Of a stretch of 64,000 nt of DNA, positions 58,401-60,735 are shown piece by piece (within the stretch, counting starts at the first letter, position 1; every line of letters starts with the position of its first letter). The notes beneath the pieces are model-generated. The model was not told the DNA's origin and searched no databases. It saw only the letters and a list, made by a program, of their open reading frames with translations. Origin of the DNA: Dendrolimus kikuchii (lineage: Eukaryota; Arthropoda; Insecta; Lepidoptera; Lasiocampidae); contig CM034405.1 of NCBI GenBank assembly GCA_019925095.2, positions 9,436,401-9,500,400 of the forward strand, read 5' to 3'. The position numbers and the translations under genes are program-made.

Positions 58401-60335
58401 GGGGCACATTAGCAAGCAGCGATCGCTCCTTCTCAACATCTATAATTAACGTAAATTGATATTAATTAACAGTCAACACTTAATTAGACGCGTATTTTTT
58501 CAATTAACAATCTAATTGCATTGATTGACGAACGATTATTTGCAATGGAAACGGGTATTGCTTTATGCAAGATTTTGCACAATATGCTACGTTTTTACTA
58601 CTTATGAGATATCAAATAATAGATATGTATATCAATTTATTTAAAATTCAAGGTAAATTGTTTAAAATATTGATATTTTCGTGTTTTTGCAATTCTTCTA
58701 CGTATTATATTATTCTTTTATAATATTTGTTAAAAATATATGTAGTATTATATTTCACATGTTCGCGGAGGTACGTCCTGATGACTTTTCTGCTACCAGG
58801 CGTAAAAAAACCTCGTCTTTATTAACTATTCACAATGTGGGGTGCCACCATTAGTATCATAAGGGTGTTTGCTGAAAGAATAGACACCCCGTTTGCCTCG
58901 ACGTTAGGTGCGGCTACTACTAATCTAGTGTCGAGGGAAGTGAAGGTCATTTTTGAGAATTTATGTTCGGTTGCATTTGTCTTACTTAAATAGTTGTAAG
59001 TAACATTGTACTAATAAATGGATGTTCCATTTTAAAATGAATAAATTATTATCAATATTTCTTTTTAATACGTGAATCTTCGTACCTATTTTTTTATGAG
59101 TATTTCGCGCACGGATAAGCATGACGTTTGACATAGTTAAAGTCGACATGGATAGAAAGGTACATTTTTTTATATTAAATAATATTTTAAAAATACATAA
59201 TACTAGCTGTGCCCGCGACGTCGTCCGCGTGGAATTTGTTTTCAAAACCCCCTGATTTTGAAACATTCTTCATTGATGTTCCGCTCCTATTGGTCTTAGC
59301 GTGATGATATATAAACCTATAGCCTTCGTCGATAAGCGGGCTATCTAATACTGAAAGAATTTTTCAAATCAGACCAGTAGTTCCTGAGATTAGAGCGTTT
59401 AATCAATCAAACAAACAAACTCTTCAGCTTTATATATTAGTATAGATTATTTGTGTTGTCTTTTGTTGGGTGCATTTGTCGATAGGTTGGCGTACAATAA
59501 AGAGTTATGGTATTATTTACTTCTCTTCTCATATAATAAAAAATGAAAAGTATTATTAAGGTTTTTATTTATGATTAAATATATATAAGATAAGTATAAG
59601 ATTAAATAGCTCATGTAAAGATATAGAGTACCTATAGTATACGCAAATCTTAAAGTGAGATAGATAAACGAGAATATTCACGTAGGTCATGATCACGTAC
59701 ACGCTCTTGGCCTGGCGTTAGTCGTGAAAGAAACATTTTTTTGCAAAATATCAGGATTTGTAGTGTGAATTGGTCTTTAATTGTTATTATTATACAAGAA
59801 ATATATATTTTTTTTTATTGCAGGAGATCAGCAGACAGGCAGACGGTCCACTTGATGGAAAGCGGTTACCATCGCCTATGGACATTTGCAACACCAAAGT
59901 TGCTACAAATGCGCTGCTGCTCTCTTAAGGCAGCAAGCCGCTAGCTAAACTTCCCTATCCCATGTCATTATTCCAATCCCATACCCCATCCTCTTTATTC
60001 CATCCTAAAGGCTGTCAACGCGTTGACATCGTCATTGGTGTTACAAACGCCTAAACGACGATAACCACTTTCCATGAGCTGGGCCGTTTGTCTGTTTACT
60101 AGCTTCGCAATAAAAAAGCAGCTTTACCAACCTTTTTGTAGGATTTCAAGATGTTCCCAAAGTATATCGCCCATAAAGGCCGGTGCGCGTGCGACGAACT
60201 CCTCGCGTCCCATCGCGCATATGTCCTTGCCCTGCGCACGGGCGAATTGCTGCAGCGCGACACCCTCGAGGGAAAACTCGCGGGCCGCCCAACGGAGCCA
60301 CGCCGTCACAGCTTCTTCGCTCCATTGTCGAGGAT
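7116..60335 (-). CDS. pnt: pointed (Ets transcription factor), P2-type transcript, 3' portion
   Basis: This is the gene-level entry for the isoform with the Pointed domain; the 5' end lies outside the window. Exons in transcript order are 60132-60335, 58311-58439, 10828-11112, 9690-9845, 8988-9106, 7721-7878 and 7116-7179. Introns 1 to 4 all interrupt a codon after its first base, the next falls between codons, and the last falls after the second base; all start GT and end AG. About 370 residues can be read. Order: SAM/Pointed domain, short linker, Tyr/Pro/Gly-rich linker, ETS domain at the C-terminus. In Drosophila, PntP2 is phosphorylated by the MAPK Rolled just upstream of the Pointed domain and activates EGFR target genes in the nucleus. 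That phosphorylation region is not visible here. Family assignment is very secure; the direct junction between 58311 and 11112 is inferred from phase, so a further small exon is not excluded. Confidence 0.93.
7180..7720 (-). other. Last pnt intron, with foldback element 7270-7412
   Basis: The 541-bp intron contains arms 7272-7312 and 7370-7411: AAACTACGTTTTAACG...AAGCGCGGTA and its inverted counterpart. The same sequence recurs at 11505-11612, 41505-41650 and 46870-47230, so it is a non-autonomous foldback (MITE-like) family. Confidence 0.75.
7721..7878 (-). CDS. pnt: pnt exon: ETS domain, recognition helix half
   Basis: The exon is 158 nt, with an acceptor (rc ggttggtag) at 7879-7881 and a GTAAGA donor at 7715-7720. 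It starts [20 protein letters not shown], continues [20 protein letters not shown], and ends VCDLQNLLG with the last codon split GG/A. The two arginines of RGLRYYY are the residues that contact the GGA core in Ets proteins, and both are present. No ATG-led frame reveals this exon because it starts with Val; it was found from the reverse complement directly. Confidence 0.97.
8337..8575 (-). mobile_element. Repeat family A, 5'-truncated copy
   Basis: The poly(T) at 8337-8351 is the complement of a poly(A) tail. The body, read on the minus strand, ends ...GATCTCCTGCAAT-poly(A) and closely resembles 17906-18215 and 26870-27185. It breaks off at 8575, whereas other copies continue for about 90 bp. 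Retroposition by a LINE machinery is inferred from the tail and truncation. The whole lies in the intron 7879-8987. Confidence 0.8.
8988..9106 (-). CDS. pnt: pnt exon: ETS domain, N-terminal half
   Basis: The exon is 119 nt, with an acceptor (rc ...gcttacag) at 9107-9109 and a GTAGGT donor at 8982-8987. It encodes [15 protein letters not shown] followed by [20 protein letters not shown] and TDPDE, which is helix 1 and the first strands of the winged helix-turn-helix, typical of the Ets-1/Ets-2/Pointed subfamily. The intron falls exactly after DPDE. Confidence 0.97.
9690..9845 (-). CDS. pnt: pnt exon: Gly/Tyr-rich linker before the ETS domain
   Basis: The exon is 156 nt, with an acceptor (rc ...atttatag) at 9846-9848 and a GTACGC donor at 9684-9689. 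It encodes [20 protein letters not shown], then [20 protein letters not shown] and ASGPCFTG, leading straight into [11 protein letters not shown] of the ETS domain. The position corresponds to the region that, in vertebrate Ets-1/2, flanks the DNA-binding domain and can modulate binding. The phases fit both neighbours. Confidence 0.92.
9981..10043. repeat. Hairpin, 29-nt arms
   Basis: Arms 9981-10009 and 10015-10043 (AGCTTTATCATCTTGAATTA...) with one mismatch and a 5-nt gap, inside the pnt intron 9846-10827. Probably a tiny foldback element. Confidence 0.8.
10828..11112 (-). CDS. pnt: pnt exon: low-complexity Tyr/Pro/Ala linker
   Basis: This 285-nt exon is the first exon shared by both isoforms. 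The acceptor (rc ...aattatag) is at 11113-11115 and the GTGAGT donor at 10822-10827. The 95 codons include [18 protein letters not shown], an Ala-Pro run ([11 protein letters not shown]), two DEYY motifs ([10 protein letters not shown] and [10 protein letters not shown]) and a His-rich turn. The stretch is presumably disordered and transactivating, but that is inference. GC content is far higher than in the flanking introns, and the Ala-Pro run is encoded by imperfect GC-rich repeats that may be length-variable. Confidence 0.92.
11175..11420 (+). mobile_element. tRNA-derived SINE
   Basis: A tRNA-like head with a clear RNA polymerase III B box (AGGTTCGATTCCTGG, about 11235-11250) is followed by a tRNA-unrelated body ending TATTACCCATAACACAAGTA and ACTTGTTTAGTTTG. 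The copies at 22880-23110 and, inverted, 60580-60735 share the head or the body. It is not a functional tRNA because no acceptor stem closes. Confidence 0.7.
11505..11612. repeat. AAGCGCGGTA-type foldback element, copy 2
   Basis: It holds TTCGCGACTTGTATACATAA and, inverted, TACCGCGCTTAAAACCGTTA plus CGTAGTTTTATT. Same family as 7270-7412 and 46870-47230. Confidence 0.65.
12037..12880 (+). mobile_element. RTE-clade LINE insertion, 5'-truncated
   Basis: It encodes the C-terminal part of an RTE reverse transcriptase (12038-12865): [37 protein letters not shown], then the long RTE tail with [23 protein letters not shown] and [15 protein letters not shown], ending PARELA-stop. The insertion begins inside the catalytic FADD box, keeping only the last Asp. 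The 3' end is (TGTA)n, as usual for RTE. A 13-bp direct repeat, GTATAAAAAATTG, flanks it at 12024-12036 and 12880-12892. The first bases of this repeat overlap the tail, so the true duplication may be 10-13 bp. The open frame is undisturbed, implying a recent arrival. Confidence 0.9.
13000..13266 (+). other. Unidentified open frame, coding-like
   Basis: Downstream of the RTE insertion an 85-90 codon frame runs from a TAG near 12997 to TAG near 13266. It includes [20 protein letters not shown] and [15 protein letters not shown]. There is no good start codon. Composition over 13020-13160 is less AT-rich than its surroundings. It may be an exon of a transposon or a relic; I do not recognise the family. 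Confidence 0.3.
13620..13815 (+). repeat. ATATTATAAA-GCGAAAG dispersed repeat
   Basis: It begins GAATATTATAAATGCGAAAG and ends GAGACCGCGGGCATATCCTAGT. It is one of a lepidopteran repeat class that encodes nothing and ends in a CCGCGGGC...CTAG motif. Related pieces are at 14140-14362 and 20148-20330. Confidence 0.7.
13896..14110 (+). mobile_element. LINE relic: polymerase C-terminus ([11 protein letters not shown] motif)
   Basis: The frame reads [20 protein letters not shown] and then [20 protein letters not shown]. The [11 protein letters not shown] and DQ(K/R)AG..F.QRIS(L/I)AI motifs occur near the C-terminus of many insect reverse-transcriptase proteins. The end then diverges, and a second repeat starts at about 14140. 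Confidence 0.6.
14140..14362 (+). repeat. ATATTATAAA-GCGAAAG dispersed repeat, second copy
   Basis: It starts AAATATTATAAACGCGAAAG, holds a (ATGT)n-like microsatellite, and ends CACGCGGGTGAAACCGCGGG plus CGCAACTAGT. It directly follows the LINE relic. Confidence 0.7.
15132..15632 (+). CDS. Unidentified 142-167 codon open frame inside the pnt intron
   Basis: The frame is open from 15132 to TAG at 15630-15632, with no ATG near its beginning; the first Met is well inside (EMTKYLMQ). A possible acceptor (GGCCGGCAG) lies at 15186-15194. The sequence includes [20 protein letters not shown], then [20 protein letters not shown] and ends SDLGINIV. It looks globular, has a mixed charged/hydrophobic pattern and no low complexity, which is unusual for chance in AT-rich DNA. 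It is antisense to pnt. It could be a remnant of a transposon or integrated virus, or a terminal exon of a nested gene. I do not recognise the family. Confidence 0.4.
   Translation: MKNSLKPLSSLVGNVPKKAGSDTTLDSYANSLAKIVSDFYRCDLSLVDSFHKLRFISKIKFETSNVVDLQINIEMTKYLMQCVYVVNDVSLRGIRIFNFHEYEVINTSLKNKQNRLRILYIQRLFKWAFVLSPADGRSVDLALLSTIDRLRLQVISRCSDLGINIV
15968..16003. repeat. Perfect 36-bp palindrome
   Basis: CATATTTTCAAATAGCTA followed by its exact reverse complement with no loop; outer bases (CAGTT.../...AACTG) extend it imperfectly. Likely a minimal foldback element. Confidence 0.85.
16735..16985 (-). mobile_element. Nested pair: family A copy (about 16778-16915) inside a family D SINE
   Basis: The left shoulder (CCACGCTTTATCAAGGCGGA) and right shoulder (CACATCGTAATCGCAATGTA, then CTTCATGCTATTTTCC) both align to the single copy at 20822-20930. 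Between them sits a plus-oriented family A fragment beginning TATTAGTGGCCAGGC. The order shows that A landed in D. Confidence 0.6.
17795..17840 (+). repeat. Family D SINE tail fragment
   Basis: GCCCAGCAATGGGACATTAA is the characteristic end of the family D repeat, also found inverted at 20761-20790. Confidence 0.6.
17906..18215 (+). mobile_element. Repeat family A, long copy
   Basis: It begins TATCCGTGCAGAAACGGAGA and ends CTGATCTCCTGCAATAAAAA with a poly(A) run. Nine copies or fragments of the family lie in the window in both orientations. The poly(A) end and variable 5' ends point to retroposition. The long frames in it are not conserved between copies, so I treat it as noncoding, perhaps a LINE 3' UTR. 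Confidence 0.85.
18841..19304. mobile_element. 464-bp element with about 95-bp terminal inverted repeats
   Basis: The left arm starts GAGATCCCAGTCACCCCAGA and the right arm ends with its complement. The arms stay alignable for about 95 bp, through GGTAGTTTAA and CTTAGAAAGGAATG. An internal ACGTCATTTTAGGAAGGCTG segment near 19130 is a further partial copy of the arm. There is no coding capacity. This is a typical MITE-like foldback; no clear target duplication was found. Confidence 0.85.
19519..20150 (-). mobile_element. Jockey/CR1-like LINE, 3' part
   Basis: On the minus strand a frame runs from about 20147 to TAA at 19846-19848: [20 protein letters not shown] near the start, then [20 protein letters not shown] and [10 protein letters not shown] at the end. 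The VRLWNSLP motif is the hallmark of the C-terminus of Jockey/CR1-type proteins. The 3' UTR ends with a GTGAACAATAAAGAGT motif and a (TTCA)n tail at 19521-19540. It is 5'-truncated. Another 3' end of the same family lies at 25045-25090. Confidence 0.8.
20150..20335 (+). repeat. CTAG-ended dispersed repeat
   Basis: It contains a CGAAACGACTGGACCGATTT segment and ends CAAAGTCGCGGGCATCAGCTAG. Same class as 13620 and 14140; it abuts the truncated LINE at 20150. Confidence 0.6.
20756..20945 (-). mobile_element. SINE family D
   Basis: On the minus strand it ends with CCCAGCAGTGGGACATTATG, the commonest SINE tail of Lepidoptera as I recall it. The body contains ACCTGTACATCAAGATAACC. Relatives lie at 16735, 17795, 32880-32945 and 62755-62995. 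Confidence 0.7.
21240..21410. promoter_or_regulatory. GC-rich island with GGGGCGTG repeats and a CCAAT box
   Basis: About 170 bp of high GC in AT-rich intron. GGGGCGTGGGGCGTGGGGCG at 21277-21298 resembles clustered Sp/KLF sites, and GGGCCAATGAGGCG follows. It could be a promoter or an enhancer; no exon was tied to it. Confidence 0.35.
22880..23110 (+). mobile_element. tRNA-derived SINE, second copy
   Basis: The head is GTTGAGTGGGTTAAGAG. The B box is degraded (GGGATAGATTCCT), and the body (TATTACCCACTAGCACAAGC) clearly matches 11320-11350. Confidence 0.65.
23225..23347 (+). repeat. Repeat family A fragment
   Basis: A divergent copy with GGTGGGCCGGCAGCCTGTCT near its end; 5'-truncated. Confidence 0.6.
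25045..25140 (-). mobile_element. Jockey/CR1-like LINE 3' end
   Basis: ACTTTATTGTTCACCATAAA matches the 3' terminal part of the element at 19519-20150, including the imbedded AATAAAGTG polyadenylation-like motif on the minus strand. Confidence 0.6.
26310..26490 (+). mobile_element. Repeat family A, subfamily 2
   Basis: A pyrimidine-rich leader (CCCATCCCTTCTATCC) is followed by AAAGGCTTGCAACTC and CCATGAGCTGGGCCGTTTG, ending CTTCGCAATAAAAATAAA. It is closest to 59945-60118. Confidence 0.7.
26870..27185 (-). mobile_element. Repeat family A, full-length-like copy
   Basis: From poly(T) at 26872 to CACGGATAAAAT at 27185. It is the complement of the arrangement at 17906-18215 with few differences, so these two best define the family at roughly 310 bp. 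Confidence 0.85.
27501..27625. repeat. 125-bp imperfect palindrome (MITE-like)
   Basis: It starts GACAAGTG and ends CACTTGTC. The strongest inner arms are AATGTATGGGAATGACA (about 27534-27552) and its exact complement near 27573-27589. The middle 20 nt is unpaired. Confidence 0.75.
27776..28352 (-). mobile_element. RTE-clade LINE insertion, shorter copy
   Basis: The minus-strand frame 27799-28275 encodes the RTE tail from [20 protein letters not shown] to PARELA. It is nearly identical to 12037-12880, and its (TGTA)n tail lies at 27776-27790. Homology stops near 28337 at the AAACTTCTAGGCGC segment. About 15 bp of unrelated AT-rich filler separates this from the duplicated target ACGATAATAATTA (27763-27775 and 28353-28365). 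The filler suggests untemplated synthesis at the 5' junction. Confidence 0.88.
28690..28840. promoter_or_regulatory. CpG-rich island with paired E-boxes
   Basis: GCAGGTG (28724-28730) and its complement CACCTGC (28737-28743) form an inverted pair of CAGGTG E-boxes with a 6-nt spacer, followed by a CpG-dense stretch CGCACGCGCCGGCCGCGGCG. An upstream inverted repeat is ATGCCGT/ACGGCAT (28692-28709). A TATATA lies at 28718-28723. Candidate cis-regulatory module of pnt; function inferred only. Confidence 0.4.
29211..30499 (-). mobile_element. maT-type (DD37D) Tc1/mariner transposon, decayed
   Basis: The 1289-bp element has inverted ends of about 28 bp (GTCTTGCCATAAATA... and ATCTGGCCATAAATA...) and is flanked by TA dinucleotides at 29209-29210 and 30500-30501. 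The transposase reads on the minus strand from ATG at 30363 to TAA at 29326. N-terminal helix-turn-helix segments (SGRPRSV-like [10 protein letters not shown] and [15 protein letters not shown]) are present. Catalytic Asp residues are seen in [18 protein letters not shown] and NPLDYDLW, with 37 residues between the last two, hence DD37D. It is broken by a frameshift near 30270, a stop after DRIYA, a frameshift near 29750 and a TGA at the STQ(F)-stop-LET position, so it is inactive. Confidence 0.92.
31640..32130. promoter_or_regulatory. Candidate enhancer: CRE, CACGTG and ETS sites
   Basis: Within 450 bp lie GTCACGTGAC (31695-31704), two perfect CREs TGACGTCA (31715-31722 and 32118-32125), and CCGGAAGTG (32050-32058), a consensus ETS site. 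Two of these sit in short GC-rich islands. A binding role is inferred from motif match only. Confidence 0.4.
32880..32945 (-). repeat. Family D SINE fragment
   Basis: ATCGATAATCTCGATGTGTA and a following TTTCCTCGGGATGTTTTCTTCC match the central body seen at 20870-20935. Confidence 0.5.
33455..33530 (+). repeat. AAGGGTTCCGT dispersed repeat
   Basis: CTGACGAACGGACATACATA precedes AAGGGTTCCGTTGTTGCC and AGGAAACCCTAAA, a word order common in lepidopteran noncoding DNA. A second, poorer piece in the opposite sense is at 51445-51500. Confidence 0.5.
34060..34132. repeat. Short dispersed repeat (also 47080-47155)
   Basis: ACCGCTTCGCAACGTGTT and CAACATGTCTAGCT bracket this segment, and the same order occurs at 47080-47155 with ACCACTTCGCAACATGTT and AACATGCCTAGCT. 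Confidence 0.6.
34133..36552. other. pnt intron segment with a CpG-rich islet at 35765-35875
   Basis: Mostly AT-rich DNA without recognisable transposons. The islet holds an AAGATGGCGGCGG (35824-35836) YY1-type motif and a perfect GAGAACTT/AAGTTCTC inverted repeat (35855-35872). On the minus strand an ATAAAAAA follows the GC block at about 35754. It could be an intronic promoter. A 16-codon frame starting at that ATG is too short to call. Confidence 0.35.
36553..36871 (-). CDS. pnt: pnt P1-type first coding exon
   Basis: It encodes 106 residues plus one base, starting at an ATG (36869-36871) in the context GCCATGC and ending at a GTAGGT donor (36547-36552). The N-terminus reads [15 protein letters not shown]. 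After it come about five degenerate repeats with core (K/R)-L-x-(F/Y): [40 protein letters not shown] and [10 protein letters not shown]. No Pointed domain, signal peptide or membrane segment is seen. A second Met at residue 23 (MSTLTKLNF) could also serve as a start. Coding status rests on the intact frame, the repeat, the good donor and perfect phase fit to 11112. I did not recognise similarity to the fly P1 N-terminus, which is known to diverge. Confidence 0.85.
36872..37330 (-). promoter_or_regulatory. pnt: Probable P1 promoter / 5' UTR region of pnt
   Basis: Immediately upstream (minus strand) of the P1 ATG lies a GC-rich leader at 36872-36900. After an AT-rich stretch comes a CpG-rich block at 37085-37320 that contrasts strongly with the surrounding AT-rich intron. 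No clear TATA box stands out at a fixed distance. The start site cannot be placed from sequence; a spliced 5' UTR is possible. Confidence 0.5.
37331..38369. other. AT-rich intron of the P2 branch
   Basis: Upstream of the P1 promoter region. No gene, repeat or structured element recognised. Confidence 0.4.
38370..38690 (+). repeat. ATACTAATATTATAAGGAGG dispersed repeat
   Basis: It starts with TATACTAATATTATAAGGAG and contains GGATCGATTTCAAATATTCT and a GGGCAACGTCTGCCGAAACC end. A typical lepidopteran short repeat; no other clear copy in the window. Confidence 0.55.
40265..40650. repeat. GACCCCGCAAATTTCGTACC repeat with AT microsatellite tail, copy 1
   Basis: It starts CTAGCTGACCCCGCAAATTT, carries two GACGGGACGAACATCAAA-type words in direct order, and ends AGTCCAGCCGTTCTCGAGTA plus (TA)n. 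Copy 2 is at 55037-55454. Confidence 0.75.
41505..41650. repeat. AAGCGCGGTA-type foldback element, deleted copy
   Basis: Outer parts GGTTTTAACAGTT...GGCATTTTATTTGA and AATGTAGTTTTATTATGTAT with AGTCGCGAAAACTTA are recognisable; arms are degraded. Confidence 0.5.
42795..42869 (-). ncRNA. 32-bp-stem hairpin in the pnt intron (possible small-RNA precursor or foldback)
   Basis: Arms 42795-42826 and 42838-42869 are exact complements apart from one position; the loop is 11 nt. Transcribed in the pnt sense, the odd position becomes a G-U wobble, so the whole stem pairs. The stem contains GGCAATGGCTTTAACCTGCT. A further AGCCATTGCCAT copy sits at 42876-42887. The size fits a pre-miRNA, but near-perfect pairing is more typical of a young foldback element or siRNA hairpin. 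Structure is certain; function is not. Confidence 0.45.
43580..43665. promoter_or_regulatory. Composite CRE/ETS site
   Basis: GGGACGTCACTTCCGGTAC holds an ACGTCA half-CRE directly beside CACTTCCGGT (43592-43601), the complement of the optimal ETS site ACCGGAAGTG. A GAGATGGCGCG YY1-like word follows at about 43639. Locally GC-rich. Confidence 0.4.
44150..44725. repeat. GAAGTCGG-type repeat with three internal units
   Basis: A hairpin (CGACTTCAAGAG ... TCTTGAAGTCGG, 44156-44197) opens the element, and TTCCTCCTTTTTTAAAGTTGG closes it near 44718. Inside, GTTCAGAAACAA(A/C)AAAGTTAT-like words recur three times (about 44307, 44462 and 44634), preceded by TATGGGA(T/C) words, giving units of roughly 155-175 bp. 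Confidence 0.7.
45000..46869. other. Intron, no gene seen
   Basis: AT-rich. A two-unit direct repeat around TAGCCCTGAAGGCC / GGCCCTAAAGGCC lies at 46208-46290. CTATTTAGGCAT and ATGCCTAAATA form distant inverted words at 46334 and 46390. Confidence 0.4.
46870..47230. mobile_element. AAGCGCGGTA-type element, longest copy
   Basis: The left end is AAACTAAGTTTTAACGGTTT, the right end TTATTATGTATACAAGTCGCG. The internal part includes the 34060-type repeat at 47080-47155. It is non-coding and defines the family ends together with 11505-11612. Confidence 0.6.
49150..49235. promoter_or_regulatory. GC-rich islet with palindromic E-box and ETS-like sites
   Basis: TGCGCACGTGCGCA (49156-49169) is a perfect 14-bp palindrome around CACGTG. 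CCGGAAGT (49190-49197) and CCGGATGT (about 49223) are ETS-type words 35 bp apart. Candidate cis-regulatory module. Confidence 0.35.
50270..50480. promoter_or_regulatory. CpG-rich islet in the P2 intron
   Basis: Dense CpG between 50370 and 50470 (GTCCGCGCGGCGGCTAGTGC and onward), with GCTACGCCGTAGC inverted repeat and CGATCGATC just upstream. No exon could be tied to it. Confidence 0.3.
51690..52003 (-). mobile_element. Repeat family A, old copy
   Basis: Full-length but divergent: TATTGGTGAAGCATAGCAGA at the tail side and GCACGGATAAAATCTG at the head side. More substitutions and small deletions than the 26870 copy, so an older insertion. Confidence 0.75.
52450..52612 (+). mobile_element. LINE relic: VQLWNMLP C-terminus
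   Basis: The frame reads [20 protein letters not shown] and then [20 protein letters not shown] before a stop at 52610-52612. The (V/I)xLWNxLP box identifies a Jockey/CR1-like polymerase C-terminus; 5'-truncated. Confidence 0.65.
53001..53020. promoter_or_regulatory. Perfect CRE palindrome
   Basis: TGACGTCA at 53006-53013 in AT-rich intron; isolated, so weak evidence by itself. Confidence 0.25.
54080..54130 (-). repeat. Repeat family A fragment
   Basis: GCTGATGGAAAGTGGCTACC and GTCGCCTATGAGCATTT match the tail-proximal part of family A. Confidence 0.55.
55037..55454. repeat. GACCCGGCAAACTTCGTACC repeat ending in a long (AT)n, copy 2
   Basis: Parallel to 40265-40650 over about 340 bp. The tail is an uninterrupted (AT)n from 55380 to 55454, the longest microsatellite in the window. 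Confidence 0.8.
55461..55570 (+). mobile_element. RTE-clade LINE, last 110 bp
   Basis: GAGTTATGAATGTCAAAGAG to GGCGTGAAGTTATGTATGTA repeats the final 100 bp of 12037-12880 almost exactly. It abuts the (AT)n tract, so either it landed in the microsatellite or the tract grew at its 5' junction. Confidence 0.85.
55925..56226. repeat. CTAG-ended dispersed repeat, old copy
   Basis: ACTAGCTTTTGTCGGCGGCT opens it and CTATTCTATAATACTAGT closes it, the same end design as 4417-4612 with different interior. Confidence 0.5.
57951..58260 (-). mobile_element. LINE relic: VKLWNELP C-terminus, next to a pnt exon
   Basis: The minus-strand frame reads [40 protein letters not shown] and further to RIRVA-stop. 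(V)xLWN(E)LPP with FKNLL is a typical LINE polymerase end. It begins within about 50 bp of the donor of pnt exon 58311-58439, on the same strand, and the chance frame joins the two without being a real fusion. Confidence 0.6.
58311..58439 (-). CDS. pnt: pnt exon: P2-specific linker after the Pointed domain
   Basis: The exon is 129 nt, between an acceptor (rc ...attatag) at 58440-58442 and a GTAAGT donor at 58305-58310. Spliced to the PNT exon it continues [23 protein letters not shown], then a Pro-rich stretch ([12 protein letters not shown]) and a run of five Asn encoded by AAC/AAT. The phase is 1 in and 1 out, so skipping it would keep frame. The longer open frame that runs through it on this strand (57951-58439) uses another frame and is not the pnt reading. 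Confidence 0.92.
59205..59585 (+). repeat. Duplicated repeat block, copy 1
   Basis: The block starts ACTAGCTGTGCCCGCGACGT and contains TTCCGCTCCTATTGGTCTTA, then TATATTAGTATAGATTAT and a second part including GGCGTACAATAAAGAGTTAT, to TTATGATTAAAT. The same order is found at 62350-62745. The second part is also echoed at 24694-24722 (GTACAATAAAGAGTTATCTA). Confidence 0.85.
59808..60118. mobile_element. Two family A copies in opposite orientation
   Basis: A minus-oriented fragment (poly(T) 59808 to about 59932) meets a plus-oriented subfamily 2 copy (59945-60118, ending CTTCGCAATAAAAAAGC). The latter ends only about 10 bp from the donor of the Pointed-domain exon. Confidence 0.75.
60132..60335 (-). 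CDS. pnt: pnt exon: SAM/Pointed (PNT) domain
   Basis: The exon is 204 nt. An acceptor (rc ...ccattag) lies at 60336-60338 and a GTTGGT donor at 60126-60131. It encodes a split Asp codon and then 67 residues starting [20 protein letters not shown] and ending [13 protein letters not shown]. These are the conserved Trp-rich helices and the [13 protein letters not shown] end of the Ets-1/Pointed SAM domain. In the family this domain mediates MAPK docking and contact with Yan/Mae-type SAM partners. Alanine and arginine are frequent in the middle ([11 protein letters not shown]), giving a local GC peak. Domain identity is certain; the preceding exon is not in the window. Confidence 0.95.
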
Positions 60336-60579
60336 CTAATGGAAATTGTTATTCATATTAATTCTAAATAAGTTAAATATTGATTTCAAGTCATAATAAG
60401 ACTTTGTTATTATATGTTTTTGTGCTTTGTAATTGTTTGAGTGCTCAATTAAAAGTCGATTTTTAATCACATAAAATTATTATTGGTAGTTACTTTGTTT
60501 ACTTAATTTTGATTTATTCTGGCCATGAAAGTAGTAATGAATTGATTATAACCCTGAAGTAAGTCTTCAGTGGCATCAT

Positions 60580-60735
60580 TGCAGTGGTGGTGTTGCGTGT
60601 ATAAGTGGTATGATCCCAAACACTCAGACCAAAGTGAATAAGTGACATTATGTATACGAAATCCTGCCGGGAATCAATTCCAGGGTTTTACGTTCAAGTC
60701 AGTTAGGCTGACTAATGCTTACACCACTAGAACAC
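60580..60735 (-). mobile_element. tRNA-derived SINE, inverted copy
   Basis: On the minus strand: TCTAGTGGTGTAAGCATTAG (A-box side) and CTGGAATTGATTCCCGGC (B box), then GGTCTGAGTGTTTGGGATC as in 11265-11290. Confidence 0.6.

Noticed and set aside
57951..58439. 162-codon minus-strand open frame across a pnt exon
   Set aside because: It is read in a different frame from pnt in the exon part and runs on through the donor into a LINE relic; a chance join, not a fusion gene.
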